64,000 nucleotides of DNA from Dromaius novaehollandiae (taxonomy: Eukaryota; Chordata; Aves; Casuariiformes; Dromaiidae): NCBI RefSeq assembly GCF_036370855.1, contig NC_088099.1, positions 143,361,017-143,425,016 on the forward strand, given 5' to 3'. This document shows positions 13,171-26,080 of this stretch, piece after piece; position 1 is the first letter of the stretch; each line of letters begins with the position of its first letter. The notes under the pieces are model-generated. The model made no database searches. It was not told the origin of the DNA and saw only the letters and a program-made list of their open reading frames with translations. A program made the translations under genes and the position numbers.

Positions 13171-13200
13171 CTGAGCTGCAGGTGCTGCAGTTGCTCAGAG

Positions 13201-13238
13201 GTGTACAAAGTCTACAAGCGTGTACAAAGTCTACAGCA
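13201..13238. repeat. Tandem 19-bp duplication
   Basis: The 19-bp unit beginning GTGTACAAAGTCTACA occurs at 13201-13219 and again at 13220-13238, the last few bases differing. It lies just downstream of the CpG-rich island. Recent local duplication is the simplest explanation. Confidence 0.85.
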
Positions 13239-13239
13239 A

Positions 13240-14920
13240 GGCTACAGAGTGTTAAAGCACCTCACATTAAAAAACCACAACCTGATTTGCCTAGCGTGGA
13301 AACGATATAGAGCAGGACCGGTGCTCTGTGCTCCCACATAAACCACTGGCATGCAGAGCACGTCCGAGCAGGGGGTTTCAGAGCTGGGCTCTCATGAACG
13401 TTATTTAACCAATTTTACAATGTTTGGAGGAATATACAGTCTTGATGGGAGAGAGGCCAGACCCCTCATCACTTCTGTTTGACTTGTTGTGGTAGCTAAG
13501 AGCTGCAGCAGTTATCTCCAGACTGAGATGATTGACTAGAAGTGATTTTTCACCAGGTGACATTTGCAGTAATTACATGGTGCTTTGCTTGCTCTGGAGG
13601 AAATAATCAGCGTGACCTTCAAAGGGCTCTGCGGAAAGTGGTTCTTGTAAAAACAGTTATTTGAACCTCCTACTACGGCTGTTGCTGGTACAGATAGGAA
13701 ACTGAGAAAGTGTATTATACTGTGTATAAGTCAACTGCTGTTGGCCACTGAATAGACAAGCAGTGAGCCAGACAAGAGAAGCGGTGAACTCAAGCGAAAT
13801 CAGATTTCCTTGGAAATCCTGCATATTTGCAGCATCTGCTTCTCTCTGCTGGGCTGCAGGTGGAGGAAAAATCAAAATGAATTGTTGAGGGTAGCCTTGG
13901 GGCAGCAGGTCTCTAGGACGGGCTGGGACATTGCCGCGGGGCAGAGCCCTGCTCCAGCCTCCTGAAGAAAGTCTTTAGGGCACCGCTTTGCCCTGGATTT
14001 CACAGCAGACTACCTCTGGCTGCCAGGAGCGGCTGTGGTTTTGCACCTCTTGTGGTCAGGTTTTGCTGCGTTAGAGCTAGAGGTCCAGGATAAATCTCCC
14101 AATAATCCTCCTCTCCCCTTGCATGTGGTGGTCTGAACTGAAAACAGAGGCTTAGTGGTCTGACTGGGTGCCAGATTTCCACGTGACGGGGTTGCCTCTG
14201 GGATTTCAAAAGGGCATTAGCTGTCTAAATGCCTTGTAAAGAAAGAAAGGGTCCTACGTGACTTTTAATCCTGTGAGTTCATCCTGACTGCTGTCCTGGT
14301 GCCTGCAGTAAAAAGCGTTTCCATGCCATTTCCAAGCGTATCGCCCCTGTGATGCCTGCCTGTGGACTGAGACAGCCATCTGTGAGTGCCAGGGCTGCAA
14401 AGTGCTGCTTTAAACCCAGTAAAGCCGTGCCATATGAAAGACCAAGTTTCAATTTTCTGAGCTCAGACTTTTTCTACATATGGTAACTCCATCCAAAAAT
14501 AACACCTTACAGTTAGCTGATTTTTTGAACAGTGTAGGAGAAACAGCTAGTAACAAAGTTACCCAATAACAATCATTTTTCTTCTTGCTTTCAAGTTAAC
14601 AGAATCCAGGATGGACTATTTAAAATGAGATTTTTTTTCTTCAGTAAAACTACACTTATTCTTCTCTAATTCAAAAAAAAGAACAGACTTTAAATAAACA
14701 AATACAGAAAAAATCATTTTCAAGCTGGGAGAAAGCAGGGAAAATGACTCATTTTGGTTGATCCTGAAAAGGAAGCCAGGCGTCTTGTCTCCCGGTCTTC
14801 TGTTTGAGCCAGTAAAGCATGCTGTCTCATTAGAGAAATATAATTATCTTCTACTTTAAAGAGGGTTACTGGACACATGATGTGAGCATGGCAACTGTGC
14901 AGCCCTAGTGACGGTCCAGG
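13240..14920. other. Non-coding stretch, no gene recognised
   Basis: Mixed composition with frames under 85 codons. A-rich and T-rich runs occur near 14630-14710. No repeat family or gene is recognised. Confidence 0.6.
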
Positions 14921-14924
14921 GCCC

Positions 14925-15690
14925 TTTGTGAACCCCTGGACCAGTTCCCAGACTCCAAGTCCCAGCAGAAGTGTCGGGAAGGCAGTCCACGGCTCAGCGC
15001 GTGACAGGGGGCTGGTGGTGTCTCCGTTTGTCAGCTATTTAGAAGGAAGCAGAGTCCTGCTTTGGGCCTCCCGTTGGCTTTATGCACGCTCTGGAAATGC
15101 CTTGGTCTGGACATGGCTCTGTAACGCTGCTGCCCAGGGGCTGAGGCCAAGAGCACTTGTTGCAGTGCGGGGGGGCTTGGGGGAAGGCAGCTCCTGGGGG
15201 GCTGAGTGGGGCAGACACCTTGTTTTGTCAGACCTGGCCATATCCGTGAGCCATCCTCGTTCATGTCAGCTGAGGGGCGCCAGGTTGGAGAGCTGGCCGA
15301 GACCTTGCTTTGCTTCGGCAGCGCGCCTGCAGCCTGCGGGGCAGTGCCGGTCCCCGACGGCAGAGCCCGGAGGCACCCTGCCCTTCGGGAGCGCTCCCAG
15401 AGCCAGCAGCTTGGGTGGGGATGACAGACACCTCCCCGGCTCACCTTGTCTCCTTAGCGGTGCTGGGACAAACTCCAGAGCAGAGCTGAAGGTCTCTCTG
15501 TTCGCCTCGCTCTTTAGCGAGCGTTCGCTGTGTTTGCTATAGCAGCTTCCCACAGAAGCTGGATTCCCTCCAGCGGGAGTCCCAGAGCTGAGCCCGGGAC
15601 ACAGGCATTCCCCGCAGCCGGGGAAACCCCCGCCTTCCCCTTCCACGAAACCATGCAGCCTTCTCCCCCTTTAGGCTCTGCTTCCTCGAA
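14925..15690. other. Broad GC-rich block with chance-like frames
   Basis: The block is GC-rich with dense G-runs at 15160-15215. It holds a 204-codon plus frame (14928-15542) against minus frames of 137, 126, 124 and 113 codons. Several long frames in competing registers mark stop-poor sequence rather than a gene. The translations are rich in Ala, Gly, Pro, Arg and Ser and show no domain. It may be a local GC peak such as a recombination-biased patch. Confidence 0.5.
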
Positions 15691-15699
15691 GATACTCCG

Positions 15700-16115
15700 A
15701 GGGACAGAGGCGATGCCTTTCTTACCTGCCCTGCAGGTAACGTAAAGCCCGTTTTGGTTTCCCCCCGGCACCCAAACAGTGCCACCATCACGACGACTCT
15801 TGCACATCCTCTTGTGAGGCGTGCACCCTTGTAAGGCGATGGACGCGATCTGCAAGCGAGCCAGGGCTTGCAGTTAAACTCCCCATACCTTTTGAACTGG
15901 AGCCCAAACATCTGCTAAACCACTGGGGATTGGTCAGAGAACTACTGGTGACTCAGTGGAGGAAGCTGAGGCATGGGCGGTCTATTTTTAGCTCTCAGTA
16001 GATGTACTCAAGTAGTTTACTGCAGAGTCGAAGGAAGGGCGGACTATCCCTGCTTGCCCTATTTAGGGAATAAATGTGAAATACTTCTACCACTTCTGGA
16101 GTCTAAATTATAGGT
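15700..16115. other. Non-coding stretch, no gene recognised
   Basis: Transitional sequence after the GC-rich block. No recognisable gene, repeat or RNA. Confidence 0.55.
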
Positions 16116-16121
16116 GCTGCT

Positions 16122-16144
16122 GGGGAGACGGGTGGCTGGGGGGG
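16122..16144 (+). other. G-quadruplex-type motif
   Basis: G-tracts of 4 (16122-16125), 3 (16130-16132) and 7 (16138-16144) bases occur with loops of 4 and 5 nt. Splitting the last run as GGG-G-GGG gives four tracts, fitting the G3+N1-7 pattern on the plus strand. The motif is common in vertebrate DNA and no neighbouring promoter is visible. Confidence 0.55.
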
Positions 16145-18850
16145 AAATCTCTGGCCATCGCTCTGCGTGGCTGGGGGCAGACTTGCCTGCTTGAAAAGAG
16201 TGCAAATAAGTGATGGGAATCAAGAAACCCAAGGGGGCTCTAAGCTTTTATCTTGCAAAGGGAAGCAGTAAGAAAGAATATGCTGAAAGTAAACACATTA
16301 TATACATATAATACAAAGAAGCTTCTGTTCACTTTGTATCAAAAGGCAAGAAGATATTCAGAGAGACTGAAAGGTTGTAGATTCATAACTGACAAAGACG
16401 TATTTTTCAGGCAGCAGAGAATTAGCCTGCAGAATGTATTGTTACCAGATACAGCAAAGATAAAGACTATAGTAAGACTGCAAGAAGGATTAGCCATTAA
16501 TATGTATGAAAGGCTACACATGGAGATGTTAGTAAATTTTAACAAATCACATTTCTGCCTGAAATGTCTCCTGTTATTATTGACAGTAACTCTGTGACTG
16601 TGATTGAAAAGAAGAAGAAAAAAGTCACTTTTCTTTGTATGTGGCCTGGCCTGTGCTGTGCTGGCACATTTCCTTCTCTTGTCTTTGCTTTCAAGTCTTT
16701 CACACAACAGAAGAGAGAGAAACCTTTCAAAAGCGGGGAAGAGCTGGCTTCCCAGACAGCAACTGTTGGCAGGGGCCAGTGGGAGGAAGTGTTGTCCCCA
16801 CGACTGCTTTAAAGCTGCTTTTGGAATTGGCTGAATGGGGCCGATGCTCGGGGAGAAGGGGCTGGTGATAATTCCTCTGATGAAGCTGTGCCACTGGCTC
16901 TCCCACAGAGCGGGGCTGCACAAATTGCGTGATCTTAAGTGAGTTGCTGAAATGACATACCCATTAATAAAATCATCTTCTGCTTTCGTGAGAACAGATT
17001 GGTTTTTTTGTCCTTGAACTGCTTTTGGCAATGAAGTAATTTTGGAGGGCAAGGTGACATGAAAGACTGACCAGACCGATATGGGAAATGAGCCCACAGG
17101 CTTGCTGTAAGGAGGGCACCGGCACACGTGGCCTGGCAGGTGGATAGCACAGGCTGAATTTTGCTAGGTGGGAGTTAGGGCAGAAATTGTGTGAGAAACT
17201 TGGGATTCGGTCTGTGGGTTTTTGTTGGAGTAGCATGTTCTCTAAAGAAAAAAAAGATGAAGAAAATTTATTTCACCTCCATCTGTCAATGGCAGGGGGA
17301 TGGACTGCTTTGCCACAGGCATTGCTGTTCCTTAAAAGCTTCCAAACGCTTCTCCACTGAGATTTTGTTGAAGTTTATTTTCTTGCAGTGGTTATGGTCA
17401 CAGAACAGCATGATGGATTCACAGCAGTGGGAAGCAGAGCATCTGCTGAAATGACTTCAGAATTGTAAAATGATCCAATTCACCTAAGAAATTTCTGGTG
17501 AAGAGCAGAAAAGGGGAATGACCCCTAAAAGGAAGATTATTATCAGTCAACATTTATTAGCAGTCTCCTGGGTATTCCTCATTATTTTCTAAGCATTAGC
17601 TATGAGTAAAGGAGATCTAGGGGAATCCATGCAGTGATCAAATTCTAGATTTTCTTTAAATAAAAAATGTGATTTCTTTGGGACTCTGTTATGTGCTAGA
17701 GCTGTTTGAAGTGGTCTGTTGCCTCTCCAAGACTTGCCACGCACAGTCACTTGCAAATCAGCAGATACATTAACAAACCTCTTGTGACTTTGCCTAATAA
17801 AGACTTGTGATCTGTCCCTGACAGCTTTCTTGCACTGGTCCCAGCTTCCCGCTGAAATAAATGTATAACAAGTTTGGTGCTGCTCTCCTGCCCCTTGTCT
17901 GAACTCATATCTGACCCAGGACTGTGCCAGAGCCAGTTCGACTGCATCAGCCACTTCCAGAACTGCGCCACTCTCCTGGGACTTGAACCATTTGTGTTCG
18001 GGGTGGTCCCCGGTGCTCATCCTCCTCCTCTGCCTCTCCTCCGCGCCAGCCCTGTCCCTGACGCTGCCCTGGGCTCCCTCCCCAAGCTGCTGGTCATTCA
18101 TCTGGTGGCACAACTCCTTGCTGAACTGTGCTGGAGCCACACGGGTATTTCATTCTTGCTTTTCCTCTTCTGGCACCTCAGGTCTGTACGCCTGTGGGCT
18201 TTGGAGGGCGTTAGCGTAGTCTGGCTTCCCGCCGGCTGGCCCAAGCGACCACCAGCCCTCAGAGGCGCTGGTGGCTGACGGTGACTGCACCAAGTCTTCT
18301 CCGTTGTTCCTCAGAAAGCTGGATGTGGCCGCGGCTGGGGGCAGTCTCCTCCCTGCCCTCACTGGTGGCTTGTTTGGCCACCGGGCCAAAACCAGCCCTT
18401 GTCTGTCAGCTCCAGCAGAGGAAGACACAGGACCTGCAAAAAATAACATTGTTCTTCTGTACTAAGCAAGAGCTTATTCTATTATTGGTGTTAATGCTGG
18501 TGAGAAATTGAAGACCAAATGATTAAAAAAATACTCTGCATTGGAGGCATTAGAGTGTAAGTAGGTTTGGTAGCTGAATGGTCTGTCAATAGTCTTTTTA
18601 ACTTGCTGGGCTCAGATCAGAGTCACATCACCAGGAAAGCTACATAGTAAAAAAATCTATATTAAAGTTAATGCTATTAAGTTTTCCATGGAGAGAATCT
18701 GTCTGGGATTGCATTGCCTTGTGGTTATTTGTTAATCTCCAGATGTTCTTCACTGAGAACTACAGCTCCTGCTTTTTTTGTGTTTCCAAAGCACTAGCAC
18801 AAATGACAGCCAGCTGGAGAGACAAGGTACCAATGTTATGGGATCTCTCT
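16145..18850. other. Non-coding stretch holding the window's longest open frame
   Basis: A 262-codon minus-strand frame (16339-17127) is the longest in the window, and a 183-codon minus frame lies at 17589-18140. Neither contains a domain I recognise. The first is rich in Ser, Leu, Phe and Cys, as expected from A/T-rich DNA read antisense, and overlaps plus frames of 114, 82, 77 and 76 codons. The second has several polar, charge-mixed stretches that look less random, but I cannot place it in any family. I leave both unassigned. Confidence 0.45.
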
Positions 18851-18853
18851 CTG

Positions 18854-18870
18854 TTTTTTTTTTTTTTTTT
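18854..18870. repeat. Homopolymer T run (17 T)
   Basis: Seventeen consecutive T occur, equal to a poly-A on the minus strand. The sequence upstream on that strand shows no recognisable retrogene, so a simple slippage tract is more likely than an insertion tail. Confidence 0.9.
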
Positions 18871-19597
18871 CTTTTCCAAAACAGCTTTGTGACTTCCTTA
18901 CTTCTTTAATGTTAGGAGATACTATACTGTGAAGTGAACTTCTACCGCCTGTGGTTTGCCACTGTGAATACTGTGCCTGAAGTGCCTCTGTGCTGCTCAG
19001 CCATGTACGATAGCCCCAGTGCTGGTGTCCCACGCTGGCCGTGAGGTGCGCCCCAGGAGCTGCCGGGCTGTGTTGGAGGCACTTCCGACTTTCCAAATGC
19101 TCTTCTGCACTGGCTCCTCGAAAGTATAAGGTGTCTGCTCTGCAGTAGACACTGATTTTTCTCGGGTGCTGCCCAAAACACGAACATTTAAGTGTTTGTG
19201 TTTTTAGGGCCTGATCTCAATCCTCAGCTCTGACTGCCTGTCCTCTTTATTTCATGTTGGATCCTGAATTAGAACTGACTTTTTCTTTCCATTTTGCTTT
19301 GGAAGAAGCCAAATGTTCACAAGAACAATCATTCTAGTTGGTGGGGTCCACGATCCAGCTCCTCTGAAGGTGACCCCCTGCGAAAAGGCCACAGGGATGT
19401 GGGAGAGGCTCTCTCCTCTCCCACTGCTGGATCTCTCCCACCTTCATTTCAGTTTACATCTTTGTAAAATGTGAGAGAGAGGTGTTTAAAATGCACCATA
19501 GGACACAATGGTGGAAATGCCTTGCTGTTCGTGGCTTCTGCTACTTTGGACAGATCTTTGGTTATTCCAGCACTGAAAGTTGCACAATTTAGTCTTA

Positions 19598-19812
19598 TCA
19601 CAGCATCACAGAACAGTTGGGGTTGGAAGGGGCCTCTGGAGATCTGGTCCAACCTCCCTGCTCAACCAGGGCTACCTACAGCAGGTCACTCAGGACCGTG
19701 TGCAGTTGGGTTTTGAATAGATCCAAGGATTGAGACTCCTCCACAACCTCTCTGGGCAAGCTGGGCCACTATTCAACCACCTTCACAATAACGAAGTATT
19801 TTCTTGTGTTTC
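19598..19812 (-). mobile_element. CR1 LINE 3' end (avian type), antisense
   Basis: CR1 is the dominant non-LTR retrotransposon of birds. Most copies are 5'-truncated, leaving a few hundred bases of the 3' end. The plus strand here reads as the reverse complement of that end. It opens with a doubled TCACAGMATCACAGAA-like terminal repeat, then GGGGTTGGAAGGGGCCTCTG and TCCAACCTCCCTGCTC. Next comes a CACAACCTCTCTGGGCAA block followed by CACCTTCACAATAACGAAG near the truncation point. The copy is about 215 bp, diverged and without coding capacity. I see no obvious target-site duplication. It is the best taxonomic marker in the window. Confidence 0.92.
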
Positions 19813-22800
19813 TTTTGTTATCTCTGCTTATATTTCAGTTCTGATCTGAAACCTAGTAAGATCGCCACATTGTCTCCATGATCTATTTTTGGTTTGTTAT
19901 TCTTTTATTTGGCTTTAAATCACACAGTTACATAAGCTGAGTCCTCTCTTGCACTTCTCATGAAACTATATAGTTGAAGCAAAGTTTCATCAGTTTTTTT
20001 CCTTGGACTTTAGTTTTACACAAGTTGCACATATAAAATATTTAGTGAAGCTGCCTGTTACTGCAGACAAAAAATGTACTTGTGTGTATGGACACTGGTT
20101 GCCACACAAGAGGAATTTCCATTGGCTTTGACTGTACCTGTTTAGTGTCAAAATACAGTGCTTAGTTATTTTGGATGACTTCCCTGTAATAGTCTTTGCT
20201 GCAGAGAACTGACCATTTGTCTAAGTCCTGACTCTTTAGATGACATCCCTCTTTCTTAGGCCTGGATGTTCTCTTGCAAAGCGGTTGCATGTGGTGCTAT
20301 ATTTTAATAATGTCACTTCTGCTCCATCTTTATAACTTCATTTCCTTCTATTGTTTCAACAACAGTATTTATTCAATAGTATTTAGTTTATGAACGAAAG
20401 TATTTTTGTTGTTTTTTTTTTCTTCTGCTACGTGGGAAAACACTGTTTTTTAAAATGCCACAGCATCATTTTGCTTTTTTCTTCTTTCATTTAGAATGTG
20501 CTCATTTGCCCAATTAAGCCTATCATTTGTTTTTTGAAATATTTTGCTTTCTTTTCATTATATTGTCATATGTTGGCTGAACTGCATTAACTAGTCTGAT
20601 GGTCAATTTTAATTGGTGAGAAAGTACACAATGCATTTGCTTTTCCTTGAAAACCACTTTCTGCTCCATAACAAATATTAAGACCTATAAAATGCACTAA
20701 TAGTCTGCCTGAATGCAGCTGGTGCAAAAGAAAGCAGTGTGGAATGAAACATAGTAAAGTCTGCTCCATTGAAATAGCAGTTGGAGCGTGGAGCCCACAT
20801 TACTGTTTCCAATTCCAGTCTATTAAGGCAGTATGTGCATTTTTGGGCTGGGAGTTCTCTAATGTGCTGAGTAATCAAGTGAGCCGCTGATCCGCGTTAT
20901 ATCCGTGGGACTTCTGCTGAAAAACGAAGGTAGAGTCCAGCCAAGAGTGAGTATAAACCCCCTTTTCTCTGACAGTCCCTCCTCAGCTCCCGTTGCAGTT
21001 ATAAAGCATCACCTGGACTCTCTGTTTGAGGACCGGGAGAGGGATTGGCCAGGCCAGGGATGCACAGGATGAGTTCAGGCTTTCAGGGTGGAAAGGGACA
21101 GAATTTGCCCTTGGTTTTTGGCCAGAATCTGCCTTATTGAGCTTCCCATGCTCATGGTTTGTGTGCATGTAACAGCAGGAGATGAGCAGGCAGATAGCTG
21201 TGAATGGCGTATTGAGCGGTCCTGCTCAGGGGCAAGGAATGGTGATTGCATTTCTCATGCCATGGCATCCTCCCACCTCTGCTGCTGCCCTGGCACCATC
21301 CTCCATGAGCGTGCAGGCTGCCGAGGACACGCATGCCTCTGGACCGCTCGCCAACGCAGCCTGCCACGTGGCATTGAACCAGCTGCTGCCAGGCTGCTCT
21401 GGCTCAGCATAAATGCATGGCGGTGGGGAGGAGGAGAGAAATGCCATGTGCAGATGAAGCTGCTACCTGGCTTGCAACAGGGACAGTATCCATTTTATGA
21501 ACCTCTCTGCTAAAGACACAAGGACATCCTTCTGAAAGGCAGCTTAAAATAGTAAAAGTGAACTATTGAAAAGCAGCTTTTAGCAGCTTTGTTTTTGTCT
21601 ATTTTAGGCTGAATTTTCCTTTGGTAGTCACATTCCACAGCTCCTTTCGCATGCAGTGCCCTAGTCCTAGCCCTGCAGGCTCACAGCTCCTCCTTTCCTG
21701 CCGGGTGATTTCCTTCAATAAATGTTTACATTCAGATATTAAAGTTGTAGCTAGCTGAAAGGTCAGTGCCTCTACAACTTTCCTTTGGGATGGTTATGAA
21801 TATGCGTTTCAGCTCCTGCACACCTCCAGCTTGCATTTAGAGAGACTTCTAGCAGTTTTCGCAGCAGTCACTTAACCCATCAGTGGCCACAGGCATGTCT
21901 AAAGCCATCACTCAACACTTCCTTACTGATTTGGCCTGGGACCAAAGTGTCCTCTATCTTCTCAAACACTTGGCAATCTAGATTCTGGCTTCTAGGTAAT
22001 CTAGGACTCTAGACTATGAATGTGTTTCAAAATTTTAATTTGCTCTGGCTGTTAAACAGTAAAAATGGCAAAGAAAATTCTCCAGTTTACTTTCTTACAG
22101 TCACATTTGCTATGTGTGACTTGTAGGAATAAAACCAAAGAAGCGCTTATTTTGATTCCTTGAGTTTTGATCAAGATTGTCCAGCTTTCATGCCTCTGGA
22201 GAAAGATGCAACTGATCTGTAGAGCGACAGAAGTGAGGCGAGTGACGTGAGTTAAGGCGAAGCACCAAGGCATGTGGAAATATGCGGGAGGAGACAGCAA
22301 GGAACACCCTGCCCTGGCGGCTGCGGCTCTGCTGGGCCATCAGCAGGGCAGCCCAGGTGGAACAGATCTGAATATGAACATATACTTTGGGGACAGATCA
22401 ACTGAGAAAGACTGAATTGTTGTTATATGCTCCTTTTTTAAAAATAGGATCCATCTACAGGTGCTTATAATGGCTTGTATCTGGTCTGCATTTCTCCCTG
22501 TCACCTGTGCAATATTTTATATTGGAAGGTATTAGCTGTTGCCATAATGCATGCCCTTTTCCTATTGCTCTGGAAGAAGCCTAAGTTAGTTAGGCTTTCA
22601 TGTTGACTAAGCGGCAGCCGCAATTAATGTATCTCTGTATAATTACAGCGCAGCACCTGGCCATGCCTATGAGGCTTGAGCAGAAGCCAGGCCATGTGGG
22701 TGGAGGGTTTCCCTAGAGGCAATTGCGAATGTGGGGTTGGGTGATGGATTGATTACAGATGTGTGTGTGTTTAAAAATAGCTTCCTAACTTTCCAGAGGA

Positions 22801-25680
22801 ATGTATTTGTTATGGAGTCACTGAAAGGCTGTAGTAAGAGATCCAGGAGAGAGCGGCCAGTGGGAGTGAGCCAAGAGACAGAGCTTCTTCTGGGCACGAT
22901 GCTCTCTGGAAAGGCAGACTTGGACCGCTGAACAAGGAACCTGCTCCTGTTTGTTTGTTTTCTGTGTTCAAGGAAACAAGACTTCATGTACGTTTTGTAT
23001 GATAAATAAACATCACTACACCAAGGAAATGCTTGACTCTTATCATCAGTTGTATTGTAGTTGAAACAACCTGGCAAGACCCCACATATTGGCTAATGCT
23101 CAGGCCAGATGGAAGTAACAATATGTTTAAAATGTTAATTAACTAGTTCATTACATGTCCAGTTTTCTGTTTTTAAACAAATTGCTAGGAAGGCTTTTTT
23201 TAACAAATGTATATACTAGTGCATCCTGGTTTACCACTTGAACACGCAAAATCTCAGCCTTAACACCAAAATTGTTAGCTTGGCCGTAACAGCAGAGCTA
23301 ATCAGTAACACATGTGAAACACAGAGCCAAAACACTGCAAAAGGACAAAGAGTATGGCAGAGAACTGAAATGAGGGACGCACACCATTATCCCTACAAGA
23401 AAAGTGCAGTGCTCTGAGGTTTCCAGCTTCATATATAAACAGTGATTGTAATTAACTCTTCTTGACAGTAATGCATTAGAATGAAAGGGGACTCCTGTAA
23501 GTGTAGGTGCTGGATTAATGCAGAGTTTCAGGTGACCCTTTTCCCAATGAATTTCCCTAAAACAGAGCCCCAACGTATACTGAGATGGGAGGGAAGGAAG
23601 CAATGGCATTTAAGTAGATGAGGGCAGAAAGCTTGTTTAGTTTCAATATTTGTGTGTGGAAAGGTTTGCATTCTTGCAAGAAGGAGTAAAATAGGAGGAA
23701 GGGATTATACCGAGACAGAAATAGGAATGGGGCTGGTATGCAGAGAAGCCAAGGTGGAGAGACCACAGGGAGAGCAGGTCAGAGGGGGTCCTGGTAAAAC
23801 ACCACAGGAGTGTGGGGTTCTGTAATCTCAGGGCCATGACTACTTCCCATAAATGTATGCTTAGCAACACAGAGGAGTGGAAACATCAGCTGTGTGTGCA
23901 ATGGAAGGTAGTTTGGGCTTAGTAGGGATGACAGCTTGCTGTGCTGGAAGGATGGCAATTCAGAGCTGTGGCTTAGCCTACGTACATCTACAGAGTCACA
24001 TCAGTGGGTATGAAAGACCTACTTGGGCCTTGCAAGCATTTATTGTAGAAGAAAAAGCGCTAAGTTGTTTTTTTTCAGTTCAAGGTTGAGTTTACGGGGA
24101 TGGCCACAAGGAAAGAAACTTTAAATTGCAAGCAGTAGGCTTTTGTCAGGGTGTCAGTGGGAGCAAAATCTCACAATGTGCTCTTACCATAAGTTTTCTG
24201 ATAACCTTATTCTTTGGCTAGGTATATGCTGTGGTTTTGCCTGCAGAGTTATACCTGCTCAGGGTATGACAGAGTCATGCTTTCTTATTGATATATATTG
24301 CTATACTGACTAGATCCTCAATGCCAGAGAGGTGTCAGGACTTCTGAAAGCTTTGCGTGTGCCCTTTGGGGAGGTGAGGCAACTTCATCTGCAGAAAAAT
24401 TCCTCCCGTTGGCATGTCTTAGAACCACAGAGGCTGGCTCGGACAGTTAAGGCAGCAAAACATTGGCGGTGCAAACTGAACAGCCTTCCAATGGCACCAG
24501 CCTGGAGCTTTTATTTAGTCTCACATCTCAGATAGTAGATTTGCCTATCATGGTGGGACACATGAGGAAAGGGCTCCTAGCAGTTAGAGAAAAAAAAATG
24601 TTGTCTGAATAGTTGCCAAAACACATTCTAGGGAAGAGTGGATCTGTGAGGCAGAAGTAACGAAATTAGGTCATAACTTTCCAAAAAACAAGATGATTTG
24701 TGAATCTTGTATAGTCAAAGAGTACAGAGACATGACTGCCTCAGCCCAGGTTGATCCTCGGCTCCTATTTCCTGTAATAAGTGTACTTGTGGACATCTAA
24801 GTACTTCTAACTTTATGACATCACCTTTTAGGCTATAAATCACCATTTTCTTCAAACAACCTTAGCACTGTTTTGAGTAGAGCCTTTCAATGGCATTTCC
24901 ACTGGAAGAACCTGATCAGTAACATGGCATGTTGGGCAGCAGAGCTACATTCACCTGGAAGTAGTGGTGATAAGAGGGAAAAAGGCGTGGGGAGGACAAA
25001 TAACAAGCTTACTTTGGGTATATCAATAAATGACCAGACATGGCACATTTTGAAATCATTGCAGCAAGGTGAGCTTTGAGAAGGAATTTGAAGGCAAATA
25101 TAGCTGCTGGGTGTGTTTTCTTGGCCTGGCCTTTCCATTGGCTGGAATCATCTTATTCATTTTTAGCACTTCCCCCAAGTGCCGTAATGTTATTGCTTAA
25201 CTGCTGGGATTGGGGGAAAAAGGTGAAAATAGAGGTGAAAATACAGAATGAGATTTTATATTGATTAAGCAGCAAGCTATTTGTTGCATTTCCTCAGAAC
25301 TCTGAAGCAGTCAGAAGAAAAAAATCCACGTGGTAAAAGTTTTGCTTAAAATACGAGTTCCTTTTCTGATATTTCATATAGTCTGAAATTTTCCATTCCT
25401 GCCTTCAGTTGCATAGGGGCCTTTCATGTGCCCAGATCTGTTGATCTCTGGTAAAAATGCACAAAGCAGGCAGCTCATTAACTCTTGCTTCGGTGCTGAA
25501 CAAGTCTTGATGTGCAGACAGCTGACAGCGCAGAACATCCTTTCTGACTGTGTAGGTAGGTATAATAGCAATATTGACAGTGTGTACCTGCTGCAGGCAA
25601 AACACAGGGGATTCTCCATCTTCCCAGCATTTCATCTGAGGAATAATGACCAAGGAGAGTGAAGAGTGATTAGGGAATGA
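19813..25680. other. Non-coding stretch, no gene recognised
   Basis: Long AT-leaning region. Small GC-richer pieces near 21240-21440 and 22650-22900 hold frames up to 141 codons (21088-21513, plus) and 136 codons (22667-23077, minus). None resembles a known protein and no further transposon is recognised. T-rich tracts around 20400-20560 are ordinary low-complexity sequence. Confidence 0.55.
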
Positions 25681-25689
25681 GTCTACCAC

Positions 25690-26080
25690 AAAGTGCGGCA
25701 GTGAAAGCTGTTTGCCAAAATGATGTTACAGTTTCTGTAATTCAACACCCATTACAGCATCTCAAATCAGACCCTCAAAATAAACATTCGCTTTTAAAAA
25801 TCCTGGCCATTACCAGATCGTTATTAATTAAAACAAGGACGTCTTTTATTTTTATAAAGGCTTTCAAGCTCTGTTATGTACAGAAAGGTTTTCAAATGTT
25901 TAACAATTCCAGGCATGAACAGTTTATCTGAACATTTTGCTTGCAATACTGTAGACTACAAACAAAGCAGTGTTGTGTTAGTGTGGGGAACCAGAAAGCA
26001 AAACTAAATGGAATACTTCAGTTATCTAAACTGGCTGGAATTAAACAGCATAAATAAGAAGAAAGTTACCTCTAATGTAT
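25690..26080. promoter_or_regulatory. Enhancer-like AT-rich segment
   Basis: The sequence is complex, AT-rich and CpG-poor. It contains GTTATTAATTAAAA near 25820, TTTTATTTTTATAAAGG, and TTATCTAAACTGG near 26020. It lacks simple repeats and transposon similarity. The texture resembles vertebrate conserved non-coding elements; that is inference only. Confidence 0.22.

Noticed and set aside
14928..15542. 204-codon plus-strand frame as a gene
   Set aside because: It lies in a GC-rich, stop-poor block with several long frames in other registers and has no recognisable domain.
18854..18870. T17 run as the poly-A tail of a minus-strand retrogene
   Set aside because: No recognisable coding or transposon sequence precedes it on the minus strand.
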